The notes beneath the pieces were generated by a model, which had not been told where the DNA came from, did not search any database, and was given only the letters and a program-made list of their open reading frames with translations. From positions 1 through 64,000 of the forward strand of contig CANIVU010000034.1 of assembly GCA_947470805.1 (NCBI GenBank): a stretch of 64,000 bases of DNA. Direction: 5' to 3'. The translations under genes and the position numbers were made by a program. Positions within the stretch are counted from its first letter, which is position 1, and each line of letters opens with the position of its first letter. This document shows positions 1 through 7,388 of the stretch, in pieces. Origin of the DNA: Acidobacteriota bacterium (GTDB taxonomy: Bacteria > Acidobacteriota > Terriglobia > Bryobacterales > Bryobacteraceae).

Positions 1-1050
1 CGGGGCGAAGCCTTCGAAGCGGCCGTGCTCCACCATGATGATGGTGCCTTCGTGACCGCGGATGAGGCCGGGGATGTGCTGGGAATTCGCCATCGACGAG
101 CTGAGCACCAGCGAGTGGCCGGCGTTGTATTCGGCGATGAGGTGGAAGGTGTCGGGCACTTCGCGGTCGGGCTTCGACGGATCTTCCGGCAGCTTCGAGA
201 ACTCGTAGATACCGCCACCGGCCATGACCTTGTGCGGGAACTGCGGGGACGGCCAGCAGATGTTCATCGGCGCCACAACGTGGAAGAACAGATCGGTGGC
301 GATGCCGCCGGAGTAATCCCAATACTTGCGGAAGCGGAAGAAACGGTCCGGATCGAAGTCGCGCTTGGTGGCCGGGCCGAGCCAGGTCTTCCAGTCGATG
401 TAGTCTTCGCCCTTTCCGTTGGGGCCGGCGTTCTTGTCGATCGGCCAGTTCCATTCGCCTTCGATGGAGTTGCGGTGGTAGGAGCCCTGGCTAAGCAGCA
501 TCTTGCCGATGGCGCCGTCGGCGATGGCCTTCTTGGCCTGCGCCCACTGGTCGCCGGAGGTGGTCTGCGAACCAACCTGCATGACGCGCTTGGTGTCCTT
601 CACCGTCTCGATGAGCATTTTGACTTCATCGACGGTGTGGCACATCGGCTTTTCGCAGTAAACGTCTTTGCCGTTGCGCATGGCTTCGGCGGCGACGGTG
701 GCGTGCCAATGATCGGGGGTGGCGACGAGGACAGCGTCGATATCCTTGTTGTTCACCACTTCGCGCCAGTCGAGCGTGCCCTTGGCCTTGTGGCGCTCCA
801 TGTTCTGGTTGACGCGCTTCTGGTAGGTGTCGCAAACCTGAACGACTTGGCACTTGTTGGTGTCCGCGCCCACTTTGGCGAAGACATTGGCAACGTAGCT
901 GCCACGGCCGCCAACGCCGACAACACCAACGTTAATCCGGTCATTCGCGCCCAAAATACGACCCGACATCTTTGCGCCTGGCCGAGCGGCAAACGCGCTA
1001 CTGACGGCGCCGACAGTACTGGCGCCTTTCAGAAAGTCTCTACGATCCAT
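1..1050 (-). CDS. Gfo/Idh/MocA family oxidoreductase, 3' end cut by window edge
   Basis: NAD(P)-dependent oxidoreductase of the Gfo/Idh/MocA family, probably exported and acting on a sugar or cyclitol; substrate unknown. The reading frame runs off the left edge, so the C-terminus is missing; about 350 residues are visible. A Tat-like leader starts MDRRDFLKG, the Rossmann dinucleotide loop GVGGRG lies near residues 45-50, TPDHWH near 111-116, and the family EKP motif at about 133-135 (YCEKPMCH). The start ATG at 1050 is preceded by a good AAGGAG ribosome binding site. A second member of this family with the same TPDHWH and EKP motifs lies at 29045-30394. Identification of the family is firm; the reaction is not determinable. 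Confidence 0.9.
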   Translation of the reverse strand, partial: MDRRDFLKGASTVGAVSSAFAARPGAKMSGRILGANDRINVGVVGVGGRGSYVANVFAKVGADTNKCQVVQVCDTYQKRVNQNMERHKAKGTLDWREVVNNKDIDAVLVATPDHWHATVAAEAMRNGKDVYCEKPMCHTVDEVKMLIETVKDTKRVMQVGSQTTSGDQWAQAKKAIADGAIGKMLLSQGSYHRNSIEGEWNWPIDKNAGPNGKGEDYIDWKTWLGPATKRDFDPDRFFRFRKYWDYSGGIATDLFFHVVAPMNICWPSPQFPHKVMAGGGIYEFSKLPEDPSKPDREVPDTFHLIAEYNAGHSLVLSSSMANSQHIPGLIRGHEGTIIMVEHGRFEGFAP

Positions 1051-1158
1051 ACGGGGAAACTCCTTGGTGCGGCGGCCTGGGCCGCTGGGTTGGCTGTGGA
1101 TGGGTACAGCCCATTCCATTGTACAGACAGACAACGGCTGGTTCTATGGCAAATTTGC

Positions 1159-1911
1159 CTAGTTCAGTATGTGTGTGTTCGTTCCGCTGCCGACGCCGGC
1201 GTGCTCGGCCGGTTGGGCTGCCTGGGCCGGGACGTCCGCCCGGTATTTGCTCCGTGAGAACGCTGTATGCCAGATCCCGATGGTGATCACCGCCGACAGC
1301 GACATAATGATGTTTCCGAACTCATGGATCGCCGTAGACGGCCCCATTTGACGGGCCAGGATGCGGAAAGAATGCCCGATCGCGTCTCCCGTGCATTGAA
1401 TGCCGAGGCCCGCGCAGACAGCCAGAAGCAGGAAGTCTCGCTTCCGCAACTGGATCAGGAATCGCCAAAGGATCATGTTCAGGATGGCGGCGAGAAAGGT
1501 GAGATCCCGTGTGACAGCTGTCATGAACGTATTCGGGCGATTGTCGAAGTGGGCGAATACCGAGAGTGCCGCGGCGACAATGGCGCCGAGCGTCAACATC
1601 CGGACGAGCATGGCCTGCGTCGCCAGTTCTTTGCCCACCCTGTATATCAGCTGTAAGACGAGTAGGAAGATGGTGACTTGCGAGGCAAGCGCCAGAATCC
1701 AGTACATTTTCTGAGCGCTCGATAGCGTCCAGTTGCCATTGCTCACGTAGGAAGCGATGGGTGGAACCACCCCAACCAGGAGCAGGACGAGCACCACGCC
1801 GAGCAGGTAATACTGCCTCCACCAACCGGACAGAAGCCGTTGGAGGGTTAATACCGCGAGAGACAACGTGATCGTCGTCGTCAATGCGTAGAATATTTGC
1901 TCAATATCCAA
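1159..1911 (-). CDS. Seven-helix integral membrane protein of unknown function
   Basis: About 250 residues with seven hydrophobic segments (roughly residues 3-23, 34-56, 64-89, 102-122, 129-154, 159-184 and 194-219) and a short polar C-terminal tail rich in Ala, Pro and Gly. I do not recognise the family. No ATG precedes the first helix. The best start is TTG at 1911, seven bases after a GGAGG ribosome binding site; a TTG at 1929 is less likely. That binding site is the 3' arm of a 9-bp hairpin (1919-1951), so translation may be restrained. The gene lies about 75 bases downstream of the repeat-peptide gene on the same strand, which suggests co-transcription. A receptor, transporter or processing partner for the peptide is possible, but this is inference from adjacency only. 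Confidence 0.75.
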   Translation of the reverse strand: MDIEQIFYALTTTITLSLAVLTLQRLLSGWWRQYYLLGVVLVLLLVGVVPPIASYVSNGNWTLSSAQKMYWILALASQVTIFLLVLQLIYRVGKELATQAMLVRMLTLGAIVAAALSVFAHFDNRPNTFMTAVTRDLTFLAAILNMILWRFLIQLRKRDFLLLAVCAGLGIQCTGDAIGHSFRILARQMGPSTAIHEFGNIIMSLSAVITIGIWHTAFSRSKYRADVPAQAAQPAEHAGVGSGTNTHILN

Positions 1912-1918
1912 TTGAAAA

Positions 1919-1951
1919 CCTCCACCCAACGAATATATCGACGGGTGGAGG
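1919..1951 (-). promoter_or_regulatory. Hairpin covering the ribosome binding site of the seven-helix protein gene
   Basis: In the minus-strand RNA, CCTCCACCC (1951-1943) can pair perfectly with GGGTGGAGG (1927-1919) across a 15-base AT-rich loop. The 3' arm contains the GGAGG ribosome binding site for the TTG start at 1911, and is followed by TTTTC. It can be read either as a binding-site-sequestering hairpin or as a weak intrinsic terminator/attenuator after the peptide gene. Both readings would keep membrane-protein output below peptide output. Confidence 0.6.
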
Positions 1952-1985
1952 ATTATTGTTTACAGTCTTTTGAAAATAAAGGTGA

Positions 1986-2264
1986 TTACTGGACGACGTC
2001 TTCCACTGGGGGAGGGGGCAGTGGGCCAAACTGCAGTCCGACCACATCTTCCACGGGAGGAGGAGGCAGCGGGCCGAACTGGAAGTTCACCACATCTTCC
2101 ACGGGCGGAGGAGGTAGCGGACCGAATTGGAGGTTCACCACATCTTCCACAGGGGGAGGAGGCAGCGGGCCGAAAGTGGCGTTGCGCGCAAAAGATACAC
2201 TGGAAACTCCCAGCAGCGACAACGCAAAAAGACCGATACGAACAACTTGGTTGAGGTTTTTCAT
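1986..2264 (-). CDS. Small secreted peptide with four 16-residue Pro-rich repeats
   Basis: A 92-residue precursor. Residues 1-26 look like a signal peptide (charged MKNLNQVVR start, hydrophobic core GLFALSLLGVSSVS, cleavage near SFA/RN). The mature part is almost entirely four copies of FGPLPPPPVEDVV joined by NLQ, NFQ or GLQ, a strict 16-residue period. The four 48-bp DNA units differ mostly at silent third positions in the proline, valine and glutamate codons while the peptide unit is unchanged, which suggests selection on the peptide. The start at 2264 has AAGGTG seven bases upstream; a longer in-frame start at 2285 is unlikely. The gene is followed by the hairpin and the seven-helix protein gene. 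Family not recognised; a multi-copy secreted peptide precursor or a short adhesive/structural repeat protein are both possible. Confidence 0.75.
   Translation of the reverse strand: MKNLNQVVRIGLFALSLLGVSSVSFARNATFGPLPPPPVEDVVNLQFGPLPPPPVEDVVNFQFGPLPPPPVEDVVGLQFGPLPPPPVEDVVQ
1993..2178 (-). repeat. Four 48-bp coding tandem repeats
   Basis: Units at 1993-2040, 2041-2088, 2089-2136 and 2137 to about 2178, each encoding one 16-residue repeat of the secreted peptide. Divergence between units is mainly synonymous. Confidence 0.9.
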
Positions 2265-2298
2265 TAGAACACCTTCGCCTGACAAGCTTACGGCAGAC

Positions 2299-2317
2299 CC
2301 TTAGTTTACAACTAAGG
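2299..2317. promoter_or_regulatory. Perfect inverted repeat upstream of the repeat-peptide gene
   Basis: CCTTAGTT and AACTAAGG form 8-base arms around a 3-base centre, about 35 bases upstream of the peptide start. A perfect 10-base palindrome CTCTTAAGAG follows at 2329-2338. The short centre and AT-rich arms are typical of a dimeric regulator's operator, but no regulator can be named. Confidence 0.45.
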
Positions 2318-2371
2318 AGGCCTTACGTCTCTTAAGAGGACAACTCTATTCTAAGTAAAACCAAAGTACTC

Positions 2372-2399
2372 CGTCCCTAGGATTTTTCCTATAGGGACG
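2372..2399. promoter_or_regulatory. Second inverted repeat upstream of the repeat-peptide gene
   Basis: CGTCCCTA (2372-2379) and TAGGGACG (2392-2399) are inverted copies around a T-rich centre. Together with the elements at 2299-2338 it makes the 2265-2500 intergenic stretch unusually rich in symmetric sites. No gene was seen in this stretch. Confidence 0.4.
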
Positions 2400-2503
2400 C
2401 CCGGTTATTCCGCTCGTGTGGGATAGCTCCGATTCGGGGTTTTCCCTATCGGCTCAGGACAGTCGTCTCGAATACCTGTCGCGACCGACGATCAAACGGA
2501 AAA

Positions 2504-2534
2504 ACGCCCATCGGGCACGGAGCCAGATGGGCGT
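2504..2534 (-). terminator. Intrinsic terminator of the ExeA-like ATPase gene
   Basis: On the minus strand ACGCCCAT (2534-2527) pairs with ATGGGCGT (2511-2504) and is followed by TTTTCC, about 25 bases after the stop codon of the ATPase gene. Confidence 0.75.
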
Positions 2535-2558
2535 CAGATCTTGTTTAAAAGAAAAGAG

Positions 2559-3449
2559 TTAGTCGCCGCGGTCGGTGTAGGACGTATGTTCGAGCGGCAT
2601 ATCGTATTCGCGGCGCGGCGCGCGCGAACGGCGGCCAGCCCATTCCAAGCGCATATCGTTGCTGACTTCCTCAAGCGTGTCCATCGTGACCTGATGTTGC
2701 TCAGCGGCGAAGGCGGTGAGCATACAGTTGTCACAGATCCCATTGATCAGGCGGGGAATTCCTTGTGAACGTCTATGAATTTCAGAAAGAACTGCCGGAG
2801 TGAAAACATTCTGGTTTTCCATGCCGGCGCGGGCCATGCGGGTATCGATGTATTCAATCATTTCCGCTTCGCTGAACGGCTTCAGGTTGTAGCGGAGAAC
2901 GATACGCTGTTTCAACTGCCGCAGATTTGGTGCGTCGAGTTTGCGATCGAGTTCCGGTTGGCCGGCGAGGACGATCTGCAGGAGTTTCCCTCGGCGATTC
3001 TCCAGGTTTCCCAGGAGGCGAATTTCCTCGAGGACGTCCCAATCCAGGTTATGGGCTTCGTCGACGATCAGAACGCTGGTGCGGCCTTCGTTGGCCTGCT
3101 GGATCAACAGGTTGTTCAGCGCGAAGAGGACTTCGGTCTTCGACGTACGGTCGCAGCGCAGATCGAGATCATAGGCGATCATCTCAAAGAACTGCTGCGG
3201 ATTGATCCGGCTATTGAAGAGCGAGGCGTATTCGATGTACTGCGATTCCAGATACTCACGCATGCATTCGAGCATCGTGGTCTTGCCAGTGCCGACTTCC
3301 CCGGTCAGAACAATAAACCCTTTACGACTTTGAACGCCATAAATCAGATTCGCGAGAGCCTCTTCGTGCTGCGGGCTGCGATAGAGGAACGTCGGATCTG
3401 GACTGAGACTGAAGGGGTTTTCTGAGATGCCGAAGAAGGCGTTGTACAT
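2559..3449 (-). CDS. ExeA-like AAA ATPase
   Basis: A 296-residue cytosolic P-loop ATPase of the ExeA/GspA type, which in other bacteria helps assemble secretins or acts next to exopolysaccharide machinery. The N-terminus MYNAFFGISENPF is characteristic (Y..FFG...PF). Walker A is GEVGTGKT at residues 50-57 and Walker B VLIVDEAH at 126-133. There is no C-terminal peptidoglycan-binding extension, so this is the short form. It starts 135 bases after the csm5 stop on the same strand and has its own terminator; the intergenic gap suggests its own promoter rather than membership of the csm operon. No secretin or exosortase gene is visible nearby. Confidence 0.85.
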   Translation of the reverse strand: MYNAFFGISENPFSLSPDPTFLYRSPQHEEALANLIYGVQSRKGFIVLTGEVGTGKTTMLECMREYLESQYIEYASLFNSRINPQQFFEMIAYDLDLRCDRTSKTEVLFALNNLLIQQANEGRTSVLIVDEAHNLDWDVLEEIRLLGNLENRRGKLLQIVLAGQPELDRKLDAPNLRQLKQRIVLRYNLKPFSEAEMIEYIDTRMARAGMENQNVFTPAVLSEIHRRSQGIPRLINGICDNCMLTAFAAEQHQVTMDTLEEVSNDMRLEWAGRRSRAPRREYDMPLEHTSYTDRGD

Positions 3450-3584
3450 AAAGAACCTGAGTGGCGGGATCCAGGAAGCAACTCACTGTCATCGTACCAT
3501 GAGTAAGGCTAAGGTCGCGCCTAACCTATTCATCGGCGGGCGGGAGCCGAATCTTGAACTAATCCGGGTGAATACGGCGGAATC

Positions 3585-4616
3585 CTAATCCCAATCCAGC
3601 TTTACCCATCCGCAAAGCGCCGCTCCGCCGCCCCCATCGATGGCAATTCGCCTGGTCTTGGGGAAGGGAAGGCCGGGCACGACCGATTTCCGAATGCCCG
3701 GCATGCCGCTAAGCGCCATCCGAGCTTCCGGCGTTCCGAGTTCCGGCGCCAGCGTTTTAGACCGGAATCCGGCGCCCCAGCCAACGGGAAACATGCAGGA
3801 ATCGCCCGAGAGTTTCGACTCCTCGTCCCGCAGCTTCTCCACTGTTTCGATGAGCGGTTTGAGCGCGGCGTGTTTGGCGTAGGCCGCCTGGTCGCCAATC
3901 CACCGGCGTGCCTGGACGCGTAGCGCTTCGGTGACGCCGGGCGGCAAAGCCCCGCGCCCTTCGAACACCGCGCCGGGCCGTGCCATTTCAGCGAACTGCT
4001 GTCCCGGTTTCCATTCGGAGGGTCCGGTCTTGCCCTCGTTCCGCAGAACGAGAACGCGAGTCTGGTAGACGCGGAAGGAGTCGGCCGGCGTGCGGGCATC
4101 AGTAAAGGCCAGTCCATCCAAGGCCCGGCGGCCGCCAGCGGCGTCGAGCGCCGACAAGGTCTTCCAACGCAGGCCCTCGGCGGCGCAATCGATCCACAAC
4201 TGCCGCGCTTTTTCCGGGTCGATCGCCCCGCCCAGCCAGGCCGTGCGGAACGCGCCCTTGATGGCGCTGCCGGGCAGGAGCCGCCGGCCGCCGCCGTGGG
4301 CGAAGCGCGGAATGTGCAGATCTTCCGTACGCGCCTTCTCCCAGATCGTCGCCAATCCACCGGAGGCAAACGGGATCTTCGCCGAGCTATAGCCCTGCGC
4401 GTAGCCACCCCACTGGGACCACTCCAGCCGTTCGGCTTTCCGCAGTTGATCCAGATAGCTTTCCAGCCGGGGATTGCGGGCGAGCAGTTTGAAGATGCGT
4501 TCCTGGTCGAGCACGCGCACTTCGTTCTGCCACACCATGTAGTCAATGGGCGTCAGCAGTTCACCGGAACCGGCAAGCATCGGGGACAAAACAGTCAGGC
4601 GGTAGCGGCGGTTCAT
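3585..4616 (-). CDS. csm5: Type III-A CRISPR RAMP protein Csm5
   Basis: A 343-residue Cas7-group RAMP subunit that caps the crRNA 3' side of the Csm complex. It opens with the RRM-like strand MNRRYRLTVLSPMLAGSGE, carries PGSAIKGAFR at 115-124 (Csm5 PGSSIKGAIRT-type motif), VGWGAGFRSKT at 278-288 and PFPKTRR at 317-323, and ends GWVKLDWD, all in the usual Csm5 order. The ATG at 4616 overlaps the csm4 stop as ATGA, implying translational coupling; a longer in-frame start at 4637 lies within csm4 and is unlikely. Last gene of the operon. In known systems Csm5 also recruits crRNA-trimming nucleases; no such nuclease is encoded here. Confidence 0.9.
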   Translation of the reverse strand: MNRRYRLTVLSPMLAGSGELLTPIDYMVWQNEVRVLDQERIFKLLARNPRLESYLDQLRKAERLEWSQWGGYAQGYSSAKIPFASGGLATIWEKARTEDLHIPRFAHGGGRRLLPGSAIKGAFRTAWLGGAIDPEKARQLWIDCAAEGLRWKTLSALDAAGGRRALDGLAFTDARTPADSFRVYQTRVLVLRNEGKTGPSEWKPGQQFAEMARPGAVFEGRGALPPGVTEALRVQARRWIGDQAAYAKHAALKPLIETVEKLRDEESKLSGDSCMFPVGWGAGFRSKTLAPELGTPEARMALSGMPGIRKSVVPGLPFPKTRRIAIDGGGGAALCGWVKLDWD

Positions 4617-5608
4617 ACCTGCGCCTCCTCCGGCCACGGCAGCGCCAATCCGGCTCCATACCGCAGCACCGGGTGCGCCGCGCCATCGATGGTCGATTCG
4701 CTGATCCGCCCGGCCGGTTCGGTTTCGCTTGCGAGCACCGCTCCCTCACGAACGAATCGCAGCTCCGGTTTGGCGCCGGCGCCCGGCGTCCAGCCGGAAC
4801 GCGAGAGCGTCCGATACGCGCCGCTGTCCCAGGCCACCACGTCGGCCTCGGCGGGGGCGAACAGACCGATGGTCCACCACTTGCCACCAACGGCGGCCGC
4901 GCCTTTCCATCCGGCGTTCTGCAACAGCTTACCCAACTCCCCTTCGCGATAACGCGGACGGCGGGACCGTCCCCAACCAGCGCCGCGCCAGCCGCCGATC
5001 CCTTCGTCGGCCAGCAAGCGAAATACAGCCTTTAAGCGCTGCGACCAGACGGCCGCGGTCTCCGCATTGGCGAACACGAACAGCGCCCAGGCGCCCGAGT
5101 TGTTTCCGAACTCGATGCCTTCAGTCGATACGGCGGGCGCGCCGGTCCCGTCGAAACGGTCCACGGCGGCGCGCTGGCGCTCAATCGGGCGATAGGGGCC
5201 GCCGGCGTTGGCGCGATCGGCCGATTGCAGGCAGCCGCTGGGCAGGTCGAGCAGCCAGCGATGTTCGTCGAACTTACGCGCGGCCAAGTCTTGAATCGCC
5301 CCGAGCGGAGCAAACCGAACCGCCTCCAACCGCACACGCCGCAGTCCCGGATAGGCGCGAACGGCCTCCGGCAGCGGGGCATAATACACGTCGTTCTGCA
5401 GCGGGAGCAGCGAACTCATGCGGGTGGCCGGGGCGCCCTCGGACAACCATTCCGGCAGCCAGCCGAGCAGGCCCATGGCGTTGCTGACGGCGCCAAACAG
5501 CGAGTCGCTCGGTACCAGCGAGGCGGGCTCCTCGGAGCGGCCCGCGCCGCAGCGCCAGGGGGTGATCGGCAATAGTTGCACCAGCAGGGCTGGCCGTTCA
5601 GTCGGCAT
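4613..5608 (-). CDS. csm4: Type III-A CRISPR RAMP protein Csm4
   Basis: A 331-residue Cas5-group RAMP protein, the subunit that holds the crRNA 5' tag and contacts Cas10. The N-terminal strand (ALLVQLLPITPWRCG) leads to VPSDSLFGAV near residues 32-41, the usual Csm4 'sDtlfgAl' segment. The diagnostic glycine-rich loop GIGGWRGAGWGR is at 203-214. The start lies six bases after the csm3 stop and the stop overlaps csm5, consistent with one transcript. Nothing obviously missing compared with family length. Confidence 0.9.
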   Translation of the reverse strand: MPTERPALLVQLLPITPWRCGAGRSEEPASLVPSDSLFGAVSNAMGLLGWLPEWLSEGAPATRMSSLLPLQNDVYYAPLPEAVRAYPGLRRVRLEAVRFAPLGAIQDLAARKFDEHRWLLDLPSGCLQSADRANAGGPYRPIERQRAAVDRFDGTGAPAVSTEGIEFGNNSGAWALFVFANAETAAVWSQRLKAVFRLLADEGIGGWRGAGWGRSRRPRYREGELGKLLQNAGWKGAAAVGGKWWTIGLFAPAEADVVAWDSGAYRTLSRSGWTPGAGAKPELRFVREGAVLASETEPAGRISESTIDGAAHPVLRYGAGLALPWPEEAQV

Positions 5609-5614
5609 GGGTGG

Positions 5615-6451
5615 TTATTCGCTCAGGCGGAGCGCGAACTCGTCGGCCAGAACGGCCTGCTGCAGGGCTTCGGTATTGGCCGCCTTGGCCACTTCCTCTT
5701 CCTGCGCGCCGTCGGCGTAGTAGCGCCGGCTGCGCCACACGGCGCGGATGTTCTGGAACTCCACGCGGCCGCTGCCGCGGGAGCCGCCGCCACCGAGCGC
5801 GGCGTCTTCCATCAGGCGAAGACCCTGCACCACCAGCGGCACCAGCTTCTGGTCGCCGTCCTGCAGAATGTCGATGACGATGCGCACCTTGAACCGGGCG
5901 CCGGCCGGCACGCGTTCGAGCGTGCGCGGATTGGCCTGCGCGGTGATGCGGTCGATGGCGTTTTCGCTCTTCACCTCGGTCAACTCGTCGTCGAGCTGTT
6001 CGCGCATCTGCGCGGTGATCGATTCGACCTCGAGCGGCGCGTCGTAGATCGCCAGACGGGCCGGGGTGATGTGGCGGCCTTCCACGGCGTCGCCCTTCAC
6101 GCGCTCCATACGGCCCGGGTTGCGGCCGAAGAGCAGGCAGATGGGATCGTCGTTGCGGTCGCTCTGATGAATGCGCACTTCCTGGCCGCGGCGGCGCGAG
6201 AGGTACACCATCTCGTCGGGCGCGGTGAGGCCAAGGGCGTGTTCCAACAGGCTGCGCAGGCGGCCGCGGAGCGAAGAGCCGGGCACGATGGGCCGGCCGA
6301 AGGCGTCTTTGACAACCGGGTTGTCGGCGCCGCCGATTTCAAGCGAGCCTTTGCCGGCGCCAATGTGGAGGCCGGTGAGGCAGACGAGCGAAGCGTCGAT
6401 GACCAGCTTGCCGGCGAGGCGGATTTCGGGGACTTGGGAAGAAGAGCTCAT
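5615..6451 (-). CDS. csm3: Type III-A CRISPR RAMP backbone and target-RNA slicer Csm3
   Basis: A 278-residue Cas7-type backbone subunit. In characterised Csm complexes repeated Csm3 copies cleave the bound target RNA at 6-nt intervals with a single essential Asp in the thumb-facing loop. Here that loop reads GGADNPVVKD with Asp43 in the equivalent position, so slicing is probably retained. Other hallmarks: TGLHIGAG (26-33), PGSSLRGRLR (57-66), ENAIDRITAQANPRTLER (163-180), and the C-terminal glycine loop LGGGGSRGSGRVEF (219-232). The ATG at 6451 follows AGGAAAA; the in-frame extension to 6691 would run into csm2 and reads as nonsense. It sits 22 bases after csm2 and 6 before csm4. Confidence 0.93.
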   Translation of the reverse strand: MSSSSQVPEIRLAGKLVIDASLVCLTGLHIGAGKGSLEIGGADNPVVKDAFGRPIVPGSSLRGRLRSLLEHALGLTAPDEMVYLSRRRGQEVRIHQSDRNDDPICLLFGRNPGRMERVKGDAVEGRHITPARLAIYDAPLEVESITAQMREQLDDELTEVKSENAIDRITAQANPRTLERVPAGARFKVRIVIDILQDGDQKLVPLVVQGLRLMEDAALGGGGSRGSGRVEFQNIRAVWRSRRYYADGAQEEEVAKAANTEALQQAVLADEFALRLSE

Positions 6452-6473
6452 GGTTTTCCTGGGTTCGCCGTGA

Positions 6474-7337
6474 TTATTCGTTGTACGCGATGATGGCTTC
6501 GAACAGGTCGCGGAACCGATCGTAGCCTCGGGTTTCATTGCGCCGGGTGACTTGGAGCAGCAGCTTTTCGAGCGGGTCGAGCGAGCGCAGACCGTGGCGG
6601 GCGATGGTATAGGCCAGCCGGGCGCGCAGCATGACGAACTGGTGCTGGCGGTCGGCTTCCACAGCGCGGCAGGCGCGGCGGACGGCGCCATACAGGCGGC
6701 GCAGTTGCGACCGCGTGCCGGCGTCGAGATCCCGCAGGCGGGCCACCAGCACGTGCGCCTGGTTGTCCAGGTACAGGCTGTCGCTGATCAGCTTGTCGTA
6801 TTCGATTTCAACGGGGCCTTCGGGGCGGCGCATGTCGGGACGGCGATCGCCGCCGCCACGCTGTTCGCCACCGCGACGGTCGTTGCCACCGCGATCATTG
6901 CCGCCACGCTCGTTACCAGCACCGCCGCCGCGCTGCTCCTGCCCGCGGCGTTCGTTGCCCTTGTTCGGATTCGGTTCGCGCTGGCCGCCGCCCTGCGGTT
7001 GGGCCTGGCGTTCGCGGGGAGGCCGGTCGCCTCCGCGATTTTCGCGCGGCGGACGATCTCCACGCGGCTCGCGCGGCGGGCGATCCCCACGGGGGGCGGG
7101 AGCGGGCGGAGCGGCTGCCGGCGCGGCGTCGGCGGGTGCGGCTTCTGCCGGTGTTTCCGGCGCGGCGGGCGCTGCTTCAACGGGCGCGGCTTCCACCGGC
7201 GCCGGAGCGTCAACAGGGGCTGCTGCCTCCACCGGTGCCGGCGCTTCGGGCGCGGCGGCGGCGGGTGCCGTAGTTTCTTCAGTCACCGGCGATTCCGGGG
7301 CCGGTTGTGGAGTATCCGTCTGCAATTCTTCCGACAT
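6474..7337 (-). CDS. csm2: Csm2 small subunit with a long added Pro/Ala- and RGG-rich N-terminal tail
   Basis: A 287-residue protein whose last ~112 residues (176-287) match Csm2, the helical small subunit that lines the target-RNA channel: note MLRARLAYTIARHG (236-249) and the typical C-terminal FRDLFEAIIAYNE. Ordinary Csm2 is about 120-160 residues. Residues 8-82 are low-complexity Pro/Ala/Glu, then 83-175 are Arg/Gly-rich with three RGD(R)PPRE-type units near 83-110 and many RGG/GGG runs. The frame is continuous and the tail is in frame with the domain, so this is not a mis-joined ORF. Start chosen at MSEELQ (7337); an alternative ATG at 7376 adds 13 residues. RGG tails in other proteins bind RNA and promote condensation; that role here is inference. 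The gene lies between cas10 and csm3 in the operon. Confidence 0.88.
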   Translation of the reverse strand: MSEELQTDTPQPAPESPVTEETTAPAAAAPEAPAPVEAAAPVDAPAPVEAAPVEAAPAAPETPAEAAPADAAPAAAPPAPAPRGDRPPREPRGDRPPRENRGGDRPPRERQAQPQGGGQREPNPNKGNERRGQEQRGGGAGNERGGNDRGGNDRRGGEQRGGGDRRPDMRRPEGPVEIEYDKLISDSLYLDNQAHVLVARLRDLDAGTRSQLRRLYGAVRRACRAVEADRQHQFVMLRARLAYTIARHGLRSLDPLEKLLLQVTRRNETRGYDRFRDLFEAIIAYNE

Positions 7338-7388
7338 ACGTAGGTTCGAACTCTCTTTCCCTGATCCGGCCCTCATCGGGCCCGGGCG

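Noticed and set aside
25-1257. 410-residue + strand frame
   Set aside because: It is antisense to the Gfo/Idh/MocA oxidoreductase, whose motifs and ribosome binding site are clear on the minus strand.
5576-6493. 305-residue + frame across csm3
   Set aside because: Antisense shadow; csm3 is supported by motif order and operon spacing.
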